Shown: piece by piece, positions 1-5,079 of the stretch
How the letters are laid out: the number at the start of each line of letters is the position of its first letter
Numbering within the stretch: position 1 is the stretch's first letter
Virus record (IMG/VR): IMGVR_UViG_3300025379_000094
Span: 1 to 21,014 of that record
Direction: 5' to 3' (one strand)
Length of the DNA stretch: 21,014 nt
Origin: a virus
Notes under the pieces: model-generated
Seen by the model: the letters and a program-made list of their open reading frames with translations, nothing else
The model's database searches: none
What the model was told of the DNA's origin: nothing
Position numbers and translations under genes: made by a program

Positions 1-1
1 C

Positions 2-1627
2 CTGGTGACATTCAAATCAGGTTTAATCATTGCTAAACAAAAACCTGCTGGCTCGATTGTCAATCGCTTAATGCAAAATGCTGCTGGTATCAAGCGCACC
101 TATTTGCAAGAAGGCGGTACTGGTAATGTGCTCTCCATTGATATTGATGAGGAAATCAACTCCATTGATTTGACCAATACCGCAACATCTATGACAACTG
201 CCAGAGATAACATCATTGCTAATATCGCTGCTGCTTCTGATGTTCCTGCAATGCTGCTTAAAGATGAAGCCTTCACCCAGGGATTTGGTGAGGGTACTGA
301 AGATGCTAAAGCCATTGTGCAATACATTGATGGCATCCGAGTTGACATGGAAAGCCTATTCGCTTTCTTTGACAAAATTGTCATGCACCGAGCCTGGAAT
401 AAAGAATTCTATGAAGCTGTCAAGAAATCCTATCCAGAGATTTATCGCAAGATGTCTTATGAGCAAGCCTTCTATAGCTGGCAAAAGAACTTCAAAGCTG
501 AGTGGGAATCCCTCATGGAAGAACCAGAGTCTGAAAAGGTCAAGGTTGCTGACATCAAGCTAAAAGGTATTACTGAAATTCTTCGGACTGTATTGCCAGT
601 TGCAGATGGTCAAAATAGAGCCATTCTCATTCAATGGGCGCAAGATAATATCAATGAAATGCCTGATATGTTTCAAAGCAGCTTACAAATTGATACTGAT
701 GCCCTGGCTGAATATGAGCCACCGCAAGAGTCAATGCCAGAAGAAAAAATGCCAAGAGCAGATGGGGGGAAATGGGCTAACCCCATCCCAAAGGCTGATG
801 CTTTCCTAGAAGCAGATCATCCAAGAGATGCTGATGGGAAATTTACTACTGGTTCAGGTGGTAGTGTTGCTACTGAACCTATGGGTAGACAGACCGCAGC
901 GATTACTGCACCAGTAGCTAAGACTGCGCTGATCGAAAAACCACAAGCACCAAAGGCTAAGACTGTCGAAAAGCCAAAAGCACCAACCGCTAATCGAGTG
1001 AAAGAGTTGTTATCAGGTAAGCTGCAACAAGCTGATGTAGAGAGATTGCCTGAAGAAAAGCAAAAAATCTTTACTGAAATGTATGAGAAGGCAGCCGAGA
1101 ATAAAGATCACTTTGACAATACCAATACAAGGATCGCTGAAGAACTAGGTGGTCGGGCTGCCATTGTGCCATTGAAGGGATCGCAAAGAGCAGTCGATAA
1201 GATTACTAAGTCTTATGACAATGATCCAACCAAGATTAAAGATTTACTTCGCACAACCATTGAGATTAAATCGCTAAAGGATGTCAATAGCGCAATTGAT
1301 AAACTCAAAGCTGAATATGGTGAACCAGTAAAGCTAAGAAATTTACTTGATCCTAAGACTGACTCATTGGGTGGATCTGGCTATCGAGATGTCAATATGG
1401 TAGTTGAGGTAAATGGCTCTTATGCTGAAGTGCAGATTAATCTACCAGCAATGATGGAAGCCAAAGAAAAGGCACATGGTTACTATGAGGAAGTTCGCAT
1501 CATTTTAGAAGATGCAGCACAAGCTGGTAAACAACTTAATGTCTATGAAGAAGCTAAGGTCAAAAACCTAAATGATAAGATGAAGGCTCTTTATGATGCA
1601 GCCTGGGAATCCATCACTAAGGCTTGA
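2..1627 (+). CDS. Phage portal protein (DUF1073 type), 5'-truncated, with C-terminal RelA/SpoT-like domain
   Basis: This is the 3' part of a portal gene. The frame is open to the window edge, so the GTG at 5 is only the first possible start codon in view and the true start lies upstream. Numbering from that GTG, residues 1 to about 240 look like the end of a DUF1073 portal, the dodecameric DNA gate of the capsid, followed by acidic/proline linker. At about 270-287 there is a DHPRDADGKFTTGSGG junction of the type seen before cargo domains in phage head proteins. An Ala/Pro/Lys-rich spacer follows. Residues about 331-540 resemble a RelA/SpoT synthetase fold: a KGSQR segment (391-395), DLLRTTIEI (413-421), GYRDVN with Y460 in the place of the G-loop tyrosine, and AEVQI with E475 in the place of the catalytic glutamate. 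The arginine that follows QI in RelA is Asn here. The portal call is fairly firm. Enzymatic activity of the C-terminal domain is unproven. Confidence 0.82.
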   Translation: MVTFKSGLIIAKQKPAGSIVNRLMQNAAGIKRTYLQEGGTGNVLSIDIDEEINSIDLTNTATSMTTARDNIIANIAAASDVPAMLLKDEAFTQGFGEGTEDAKAIVQYIDGIRVDMESLFAFFDKIVMHRAWNKEFYEAVKKSYPEIYRKMSYEQAFYSWQKNFKAEWESLMEEPESEKVKVADIKLKGITEILRTVLPVADGQNRAILIQWAQDNINEMPDMFQSSLQIDTDALAEYEPPQESMPEEKMPRADGGKWANPIPKADAFLEADHPRDADGKFTTGSGGSVATEPMGRQTAAITAPVAKTALIEKPQAPKAKTVEKPKAPTANRVKELLSGKLQQADVERLPEEKQKIFTEMYEKAAENKDHFDNTNTRIAEELGGRAAIVPLKGSQRAVDKITKSYDNDPTKIKDLLRTTIEIKSLKDVNSAIDKLKAEYGEPVKLRNLLDPKTDSLGGSGYRDVNMVVEVNGSYAEVQINLPAMMEAKEKAHGYYEEVRIILEDAAQAGKQLNVYEEAKVKNLNDKMKALYDAAWESITKA

Positions 1628-1809
1628 AATACTTGAGCATTGCTAGGCAGCAGGAATTCTTCTTTGAGTGAAAATTCTTTTGGTTCACCTTTAATCCAGA
1701 TAGCTACCATTGGTATATCTTTTCCAGCATTGACTGATACTGGCAAACCATCTTCTGAAGTTACATAGAAGATAGCTGATGGACTGATTTCGTAATTACC
1801 AATTTTCAT
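1591..1809 (-). CDS. Hypothetical small phage protein (72 aa), convergent with the portal gene
   Basis: I do not recognise this protein. It starts MKIGNYEISPSAIFYV and reads like a small beta-rich soluble protein, with no membrane segment or signal peptide. I chose the ATG at 1809 because AAAGGG lies 6 nt upstream on the minus strand. A TTG five codons earlier has no comparable ribosome binding site. Its 3' end overlaps the 3' end of the portal gene by 37 nt on the opposite strand. It is the last gene of the leftward block and is separated from the next gene upstream by a minus-strand terminator hairpin. It may therefore depend on read-through or on a weak promoter of its own (TTGAGG, 16 nt, TAAAAT) overlapping that terminator. 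Confidence 0.6.
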   Translation of the reverse strand: MKIGNYEISPSAIFYVTSEDGLPVSVNAGKDIPMVAIWIKGEPKEFSLKEEFLLPSNAQVFQALVMDSQAAS

Positions 1810-1841
1810 ATATTGCCCTTTCAATTCATTTTATCATATAA

Positions 1842-1863
1842 CAAAAAGCCCTCAAAAGGGCTT
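1842..1863 (-). terminator. Rho-independent terminator of the leftward small-gene block
   Basis: Read on the minus strand, AAGCCC, a TTTTGA loop and GGGCTT form a six-pair stem followed directly by TTTGTT, giving a U-rich tail. The plus-strand reading has no T tract after the stem. It therefore serves leftward transcripts coming from the genes at 2452 to 1880. Confidence 0.65.
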
Positions 1864-1879
1864 GTAATAATAGGAATTT

Positions 1880-2062
1880 TTACTCGTAGACCACTTCGAC
1901 ATCCGAGCACAATTCGCTAATATAGGCAGCACACTCTGGATTGTTATTGGAATCAAACTCAGAAATAGCATCTTCTTTTGAGAATCCGCTATAGAGAATG
2001 AAGTACTTCAAACAATCGTCATAATCAACTTCCGAACTTTCAATAAAATATTTGACTGACAT
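1880..2062 (-). CDS. Hypothetical small acidic protein (60 aa)
   Basis: This is an unrecognised acidic protein starting MSVKYFIESSEVDYDDCLKY, with scattered cysteines but no clear metal-binding spacing and no transmembrane segment. The ATG at 2062 is preceded on the minus strand by AACCACGAAAGGGAAATC, a copy of the CACGAAAGG leader used by several genes of this island, which supports both the start and the gene being real. It lies in the leftward block, 16 nt downstream of the 76 aa gene and just before a terminator. Small acidic proteins in such accessory islands are often host-takeover or anti-defence factors, but nothing in the sequence shows that here. Confidence 0.6.
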   Translation of the reverse strand: MSVKYFIESSEVDYDDCLKYFILYSGFSKEDAISEFDSNNNPECAAYISELCSDVEVVYE

Positions 2063-2078
2063 GATTTCCCTTTCGTGG

Positions 2079-2309
2079 TTATCTTGGTACTTCCAAAATC
2101 ATTTTGCCATCCATGATTTCAAACAAGATCGCTTTGGCTCTATTCAAACTCTGCCTGGCTCTCTCATTCGCACCCATCGCAATTTCTTCCTGGGCATCAC
2201 TCATAAGACCAGCAACAACAATACCAGCCCCACCCAACTTGTAGCTGGCTGATGATCTGATCTGCGCTATAAATTGCTCAATGTCGCAACCATACATTTC
2301 CTGACTCAT
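2079..2309 (-). CDS. Hypothetical small protein (76 aa)
   Basis: I do not recognise a family. The protein begins MSQEMYGCDIEQFIAQIRSS and appears largely helical, with an Ala/Gly-rich centre and a charged second half (RARQSLNRAKAILFEIMDGK). The start at 2309 overlaps the stop of the upstream 48 aa gene in an ATGA arrangement, and AAGAAAGGGG lies upstream, so the two genes are probably translationally coupled. It is the second gene of the leftward block driven by the promoter near 2488-2516. Confidence 0.6.
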   Translation of the reverse strand: MSQEMYGCDIEQFIAQIRSSASYKLGGAGIVVAGLMSDAQEEIAMGANERARQSLNRAKAILFEIMDGKMILEVPR

Positions 2310-2452
2310 GCTGCACCCCTTTCTTGAAATTGCTGGATAACTGCTCTAGCAGCAGCAGCCCTGCCCATCTGACCTTTTGCCAAAGCCAAGATCAAAATCC
2401 CCTGGGCTTGGGCAATACTGAAAACCTCATATCCATACAAAGGCAAACTCAT
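2306..2452 (-). CDS. Hypothetical very small protein (48 aa), first gene of the leftward block
   Basis: This short gene begins MSLPLYGYEVFSIAQAQG and ends QQFQERGAA. It has a hydrophobic middle (GILILALAKG) and an Ala/Arg-rich, probably helical end. Support for it being real: the minus-strand leader TTAATCACGAAAGGAGTTTGAA directly precedes the ATG at 2452, a good sigma70 promoter sits just upstream, and its TGA overlaps the ATG of the next gene by 4 nt. The hydrophobic part is too short and too interrupted to call a membrane anchor. Function is unknown. Confidence 0.6.
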   Translation of the reverse strand: MSLPLYGYEVFSIAQAQGILILALAKGQMGRAAAARAVIQQFQERGAA

Positions 2453-2487
2453 TTCAAACTCCTTTCGTGATTAACTACTACACTTAC

Positions 2488-2516
2488 ATATTAATGCTTA
2501 TTAGGTATAAGCACAA
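2488..2516 (-). promoter_or_regulatory. Sigma70-type promoter, leftward
   Basis: On the minus strand there is TTGTGC (2511-2516), a 17 nt spacer, then TAATAT (2488-2493). The spacer (TTATACCTAATAAG) and the downstream leader (GTGTAGTAGTTAATCACGAAAGG) match those of the rightward promoters in this island. It would drive the 48, 76 and 60 aa genes. Confidence 0.6.
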
Positions 2517-2532
2517 GGACTATTTCACTATT

Positions 2533-2556
2533 TGTTGTATTTGTGCAAAAACAACA
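2533..2556. repeat. Inverted repeat between divergent promoters, possible operator
   Basis: TGTTGT (2533-2538) and ACAACA (2551-2556) form six-base arms around a 12-base centre that contains TGTGCA. The repeat lies between the leftward promoter (2488-2516) and the rightward promoter (2573-2601). A larger repeat with similar GTTGT and TGCA elements is found at 3295-3325, over another promoter. A repressor site is a reasonable guess. The arms are short, so chance is not excluded. Confidence 0.3.
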
Positions 2557-2572
2557 CTTTAGGTAAATATAT

Positions 2573-2601
2573 TTGACACTTATACTAAATAGGAATAATA
2601 T
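2573..2601 (+). promoter_or_regulatory. Strong sigma70-type promoter, rightward
   Basis: TTGACA (2573-2578) is the perfect -35 consensus, followed by a 17 nt spacer and TAATAT (2596-2601). The spacer contains ATACTAAATAGG, which recurs in the promoter at 3319. The transcript would begin just before the TGTAGT...TTAACCACGAAAGG leader of the 57 aa gene. Confidence 0.75.
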
Positions 2602-2608
2602 AAGAATG

Positions 2609-2633
2609 TAGTCTTAATTAACCACGAAAGGAA
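2609..2633 (+). repeat. Recurrent leader/ribosome-binding cassette TTAAYCACGAAAGGA
   Basis: The stretch TAGTCTTAATTAACCACGAA plus AGGAA precedes the ATG at 2641. Close copies lie at 3031-3041, 3351-3373 and 4032-4055 on the plus strand, and at about 2461-2484 and 2071-2080 on the minus strand. A shorter copy (ACGAAAGGA) is at 3735-3743. The AAAGGA part is the Shine-Dalgarno. The conserved bases on its 5' side (TGTAGT and TTAAYCACG) exceed what ribosome binding needs, so they may be a shared 5' UTR control element. Confidence 0.6.
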
Positions 2634-2640
2634 ATTAAAA

Positions 2641-2814
2641 ATGCAGATCGACCAAGCCATTGCAATTATTGAGGAATATCGCCAGGACTATGGAATTGGG
2701 TTCTTGGAAGCCTTGATTGAAATTCGTCAGAATCCAGAGGAATTTAGCGAGCAGCAATTGATCGCTTATCGGATTTTTATGAATGATGCTCGTCAGATGT
2801 TTCAACCAGCTTAA
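2641..2814 (+). CDS. Hypothetical small protein (57 aa)
   Basis: The gene is short but well supported. The ATG at 2641 follows a consensus promoter and the CACGAAAGGAAAT leader at proper distance, and it is followed 9 nt later by the next gene. The protein begins MQIDQAIAIIEEYRQDYGIG, is charged and predicted helical, and contains no recognised motif. Its phrase ALIEIRQNPEEFS recalls short phage regulatory or host-interaction proteins, but I cannot place it in a family. Confidence 0.65.
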   Translation: MQIDQAIAIIEEYRQDYGIGFLEALIEIRQNPEEFSEQQLIAYRIFMNDARQMFQPA

Positions 2815-2823
2815 GGGGGTTTT

Positions 2824-3021
2824 ATGAATTTATTGATTGCTGAAAAAGTTGGCGGTTCTTTTCAAAAAATCGGTGTCATGAATGGCGATGAGTTGCTTGC
2901 AGATTGTTTGCTTGCTGTCGGTCTTGCCTACAATGCCAAAAGGTTTTTTGAAGGAGATTCGGCAGCAGTTTTTCTGGATTATCAGTTAGAGGGTATTGAG
3001 TACAGAGTTTTAAAGTTTTAA
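2824..3021 (+). CDS. Hypothetical small protein (65 aa)
   Basis: I do not recognise this protein (MNLLIAEKVGGSFQKIGVMN...). It has alternating hydrophobic and polar residues with a helical centre (ADCLLAVGLAYNAKRFF), and is probably a small soluble alpha/beta protein. AAGGGGG lies 5 nt before the ATG, and the gene follows the 57 aa gene closely, so it is in the same rightward transcript. The next gene begins 26 nt after its stop. Confidence 0.62.
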   Translation: MNLLIAEKVGGSFQKIGVMNGDELLADCLLAVGLAYNAKRFFEGDSAAVFLDYQLEGIEYRVLKF

Positions 3022-3047
3022 GTAGTTCAACCACGAAAGGAGTTGTT

Positions 3048-3290
3048 ATGAAATACCAATTAGATGTTAGTCGTGATGTAGATGCGGATGGCGATGCCTA
3101 TATGCTCTGGCTGCCATTCGGCTTTAGATTTTCAGATGATTTAGTCCATGTCCGAGGTTTTGACACTATGGCTGAAATTCGACAAGCTGCCAAAAATGAT
3201 GTTATTCCCTGCGATTGTGAAGATTGCAAGTTGAATATCAAAGAATTGGCTGCCAAGAAAGCATCTTTTATGAAGGAAATGCTGAAGTAG
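3048..3290 (+). CDS. Hypothetical protein (80 aa) with a CDCEDC cysteine cluster
   Basis: Start at 3048 is set by CCACGAAAGGAG 8 nt upstream, another copy of the island leader. The protein is acidic in its first third (DVSRDVDADGDAY), has an aromatic stretch (MLWLPFGFRF) and carries CDCEDC near residues 55-60 followed by a Lys-rich helix. Three closely spaced cysteines could bind metal, but there is no second cluster for a classical zinc ribbon. No family recognised. A hairpin and then another promoter follow at once, so it is probably the last gene of the first rightward transcript. Confidence 0.62.
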   Translation: MKYQLDVSRDVDADGDAYMLWLPFGFRFSDDLVHVRGFDTMAEIRQAAKNDVIPCDCEDCKLNIKELAAKKASFMKEMLK

Positions 3291-3294
3291 CAAA

Positions 3295-3325
3295 AATGCA
3301 ACAACCCTAAAAAAGTTGTTGCATT
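3295..3325. repeat. Perfect 11-bp inverted repeat overlapping a promoter
   Basis: AATGCAACAAC (3295-3305) and GTTGTTGCATT (3315-3325) are perfect complements around the nine-base loop CCTAAAAAA. On the plus strand no T tract follows, so it is a poor rightward terminator. On the minus strand the stem is followed by TTTGC, but I see no leftward gene it would serve. The right arm contains the TTGCAT -35 box of the next promoter, so it may be a repressor site or a transcript-end stabiliser. Confidence 0.6.
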
Positions 3326-3346
3326 AATACTAAATAGGTATATACT
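3319..3346 (+). promoter_or_regulatory. Sigma70-type promoter, rightward (second cassette)
   Basis: TTGCAT (3319-3324), 16 nt, TATACT (3341-3346). The spacer shares ATACTAAATAGG with the promoter at 2573, and the downstream GTGTAGTAATTAACCACGAAAGGA leader matches too. The -35 box is inside the right arm of the 3295-3325 inverted repeat. Confidence 0.6.
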
Positions 3347-3380
3347 GAAAGTGTAGTAATTAACCACGAAAGGAAAAATT

Positions 3381-3713
3381 ATGAAAGAAGTTGAAATCTG
3401 GGCTGGCAAAAAAGTCATGGCATACCAGGATGCTGACTTGGTCGAGAAAATGCCCTACATCAAAGCTGCTGAATCTGTCTGGTATCAAAGCTGGTTGGAC
3501 AATGGCGGTGAGGATGTCGGTAGCTGCTGCGGTGGCAAAGCGATTCGGATTTACTACTTGGGCAAAGGCAAAAGAAATGTTGTAGAAAAAAGCATTGTGC
3601 CTTGCAGCTTTGTCCAGGGAAATGTGGCTGCTGCGAAATCAGTTGCCCCTGCTTTGGAATTTTTGGCTGCTCATGGGATTGTCGGTGAGTATTACGATGG
3701 TTGGATGGATTGA
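3381..3713 (+). CDS. Hypothetical protein (110 aa)
   Basis: The ATG at 3381 follows TAACCACGAAAGGAAAAATT, the common island leader, and its own promoter. The protein starts MKEVEIWAGKKVMAYQDADL and has a central SCCGGKAIRIYYLGKGKR segment with a Cys-Cys pair in a Gly-rich loop followed by basic residues. The second half is more helical (AAAKSVAPALEFLAAHG), ending YYDGWMD. I do not recognise a family. It looks like a compact soluble protein and shows no membrane segment. It is the first gene of the second rightward transcript, before a small GC hairpin. Confidence 0.65.
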   Translation: MKEVEIWAGKKVMAYQDADLVEKMPYIKAAESVWYQSWLDNGGEDVGSCCGGKAIRIYYLGKGKRNVVEKSIVPCSFVQGNVAAAKSVAPALEFLAAHGIVGEYYDGWMD

Positions 3714-3718
3714 TTAAT

Positions 3719-3732
3719 GCCCCTTCGGGGGC
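3719..3732 (+). other. Small GC-rich hairpin with UUCG loop
   Basis: GCCCC (3719-3723), TTCG loop, GGGGC (3728-3732). The C(UUCG)G tetraloop makes it very stable for its size. It is followed by TTACGAAAGGA rather than a T tract, so it is more likely an intercistronic processing, stabilising or partial-termination hairpin than a full terminator. It sits just upstream of the ribosome binding site of the next gene. Confidence 0.5.
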
Positions 3733-3749
3733 TTACGAAAGGAATCAAA

Positions 3750-4001
3750 ATGGCAATGCCTTATAAAGATTTGGTTGTGTTTGCAAGATATGTTTACAGC
3801 TTCTATGGCGATGGCGGTATTTATGACATGGGAGTGCCTTATGAAATCATTAAGCAAGCTATCCGCTTTTTGCAATCTAAGGATGGTCGCAAGTATCGCT
3901 GCGGTATTCCTGTGTGTGGCGATTCTGTAGACCGAGAGCACATTCGCATGATCTTGGAAGAAGAATATGGATATTGTGAAAAAAAGCTACAAGCTGCTTG
4001 A
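3750..4001 (+). CDS. Hypothetical protein (83 aa)
   Basis: I chose the ATG at 3750 because ACGAAAGGA lies 6 nt upstream. An in-frame ATG at 3717 would run through the stable UUCG hairpin and has no ribosome binding site. The protein starts MAMPYKDLVVFARYVYSFYG, contains three spaced cysteines (RCGIPVC and YGYC) and ends in a charged helix. No family recognised. Its stop overlaps the start of the next promoter by a few bases, so the -35 box of that promoter is partly inside this gene. Confidence 0.62.
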   Translation: MAMPYKDLVVFARYVYSFYGDGGIYDMGVPYEIIKQAIRFLQSKDGRKYRCGIPVCGDSVDREHIRMILEEEYGYCEKKLQAA

Positions 4002-4025
4002 CATTATCCCAAATTAGTATATTAT
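3998..4025 (+). promoter_or_regulatory. Sigma70-type promoter, rightward (third cassette)
   Basis: TTGACA (3998-4003) followed by 16 nt and TATTAT (4020-4025), with TATATT slightly upstream as an alternative -10. Downstream comes TTGTAGTTTCAATTAATCAC and GAAAGGAAATT, the island leader. It would drive the LPD29, alarmone hydrolase and HTH genes and read on into the head genes. Confidence 0.6.
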
Positions 4026-4063
4026 TAAGTTGTAGTTTCAATTAATCACGAAAGGAAATTGAG

Positions 4064-4552
4064 ATGGAAAAGCAAGTTAGTCGTCATGCTGGTGCTGCCA
4101 AAATGATTCGGGCTTACATGAAAGCCAAAGGAATCCCTGGTAGTGTTCGCAGCAAAAGTTATTCAATGGGTAGTAGTGTTCATGTGGATGTTGTCGATTT
4201 GCCACCAGCCCAGTATGAAGATTTGAGAAAGTATGTTGCTCAGTTTGAATATGGTCATTTTGATGGAATGATTGACTACTATGAAATGGACAATGTGAGA
4301 GATGACATTCCCCAGGTCAAGTATGCCTTTGTTAACAACAAAATGAGTGATGAGTTGGGCGAGAAGATTTACCAATTCATGAAAGGCTATTACTCTGGTA
4401 TGGAAGGTGCTCCAGATAGTTTCAAAGATGCTCATAGTTTCTTCAATATGAGTTTCAATGGGTATGCCAGCCACTTGGTTTACAAGTTGTTTGCTGGTGG
4501 TTATATGCAAAACCAGTACTATGAGTTTGTAGAAGGACAGAAAGCAGCATAA
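4064..4552 (+). CDS. LPD29-domain protein (large polyvalent protein-associated domain 29)
   Basis: The 162 aa protein has near residues 10-77 a pattern I associate with LPD29: an N-terminal helix (AAKMIRAYMKAKG), then SVRSKSYSMGSSVHVDV, then FEYGHFDGMIDYYE. This domain is usually part of very large polyvalent proteins that phages and conjugative elements are thought to deliver with their DNA, but free copies also occur. Its activity is not known. The second half (to residue 162) is aromatic-rich and unassigned. The start follows the CACGAAAGGAAATT leader. Its stop overlaps the start of the alarmone hydrolase gene by one base (TAATG), so the two are likely translated together. Confidence 0.6.
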   Translation: MEKQVSRHAGAAKMIRAYMKAKGIPGSVRSKSYSMGSSVHVDVVDLPPAQYEDLRKYVAQFEYGHFDGMIDYYEMDNVRDDIPQVKYAFVNNKMSDELGEKIYQFMKGYYSGMEGAPDSFKDAHSFFNMSFNGYASHLVYKLFAGGYMQNQYYEFVEGQKAA

Positions 4553-5079
4553 TGAATATAGATATTATTTTGGATGCCATATCTTTTGCTATTGATAAGC
4601 ATGGAAAGCAGGTTCGGAAAGATGCTGAAGAATCTGCCTACATTAGACACCCAATCGAGGTGGCTCAATTGTTGATTATGGCTGGTGTTGTTGATGAGGA
4701 TGTGATCGCTGCTGCGGTCTTGCATGATGTAGTAGAAGATTGTGGGGTTTCGGTGGCTGACATTTCTGCTCGCTTTAATCCTAGAATTGGATTGATTGTG
4801 CAAGAGGTTAGCGATGATCCTGCTTTAAGTGGCATGGCTCGTAAAGATGCCCAGGTAGTCAAAGTTGGCATGATTAGTCCAGAAGGTAAATTAATCAAAG
4901 TAGCGGATAAAATCTGTAACTTGCAAGATGTTTTGTATAGACCCCCTGTAACTTGGGATGATGCTAAAAAGGCTGCCTATTTTGATTTTGCAGAAAGAGT
5001 TTTTAATGCTGCCAATATTAAAAACCCTTATTTGATTGAGTGCTTCAATGATTTAATGGAAAAAAGAATTGTAATTTAA
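4552..5079 (+). CDS. HD-domain (p)ppGpp hydrolase, Mesh1/small alarmone hydrolase type
   Basis: This 175 aa protein covers the typical length of a stand-alone SpoT/Mesh1 hydrolase. In order: H17 in the KHGKQVRK segment; YIRHPIEVA with metal ligand H33; AAAVLHDVVED with H58-D59 and the catalytic pair E62-D63; and KLIKVADKICNL with D119 and N123. All match the HD hydrolase pattern that removes the 3'-pyrophosphate from ppGpp and, in toxSAS antitoxins, can also undo pyrophosphorylated tRNA or alarmone analogues. There is no synthetase, TGS or ACT domain. It is cytosolic. The start overlaps the LPD29 stop (TAATG), and its own stop overlaps the HTH start in the same way. Likely roles are lowering alarmone levels during infection, or protecting the cell from the RelA/SpoT-like domain on this phage's portal. 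Confidence 0.85.
   Translation: MNIDIILDAISFAIDKHGKQVRKDAEESAYIRHPIEVAQLLIMAGVVDEDVIAAAVLHDVVEDCGVSVADISARFNPRIGLIVQEVSDDPALSGMARKDAQVVKVGMISPEGKLIKVADKICNLQDVLYRPPVTWDDAKKAAYFDFAERVFNAANIKNPYLIECFNDLMEKRIVI

Noticed and set aside
3098-3418. 106 aa minus-strand open frame
   Set aside because: It crosses the inverted repeat and promoter at 3295-3346 and overlaps two supported rightward genes. No ribosome binding site supports it.
3990-4000. CAAGC-T-GCTTG inverted repeat over the third promoter's -35 region
   Set aside because: The arms are short and lie in the coding end of the 83 aa gene, and there is no similarity to the other two repeats, so chance is likely.
4163-4510. 115 aa minus-strand open frame
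   Set aside because: It is inside the LPD29 gene, which has a promoter, leader and translational coupling. The antisense frame has none of these.
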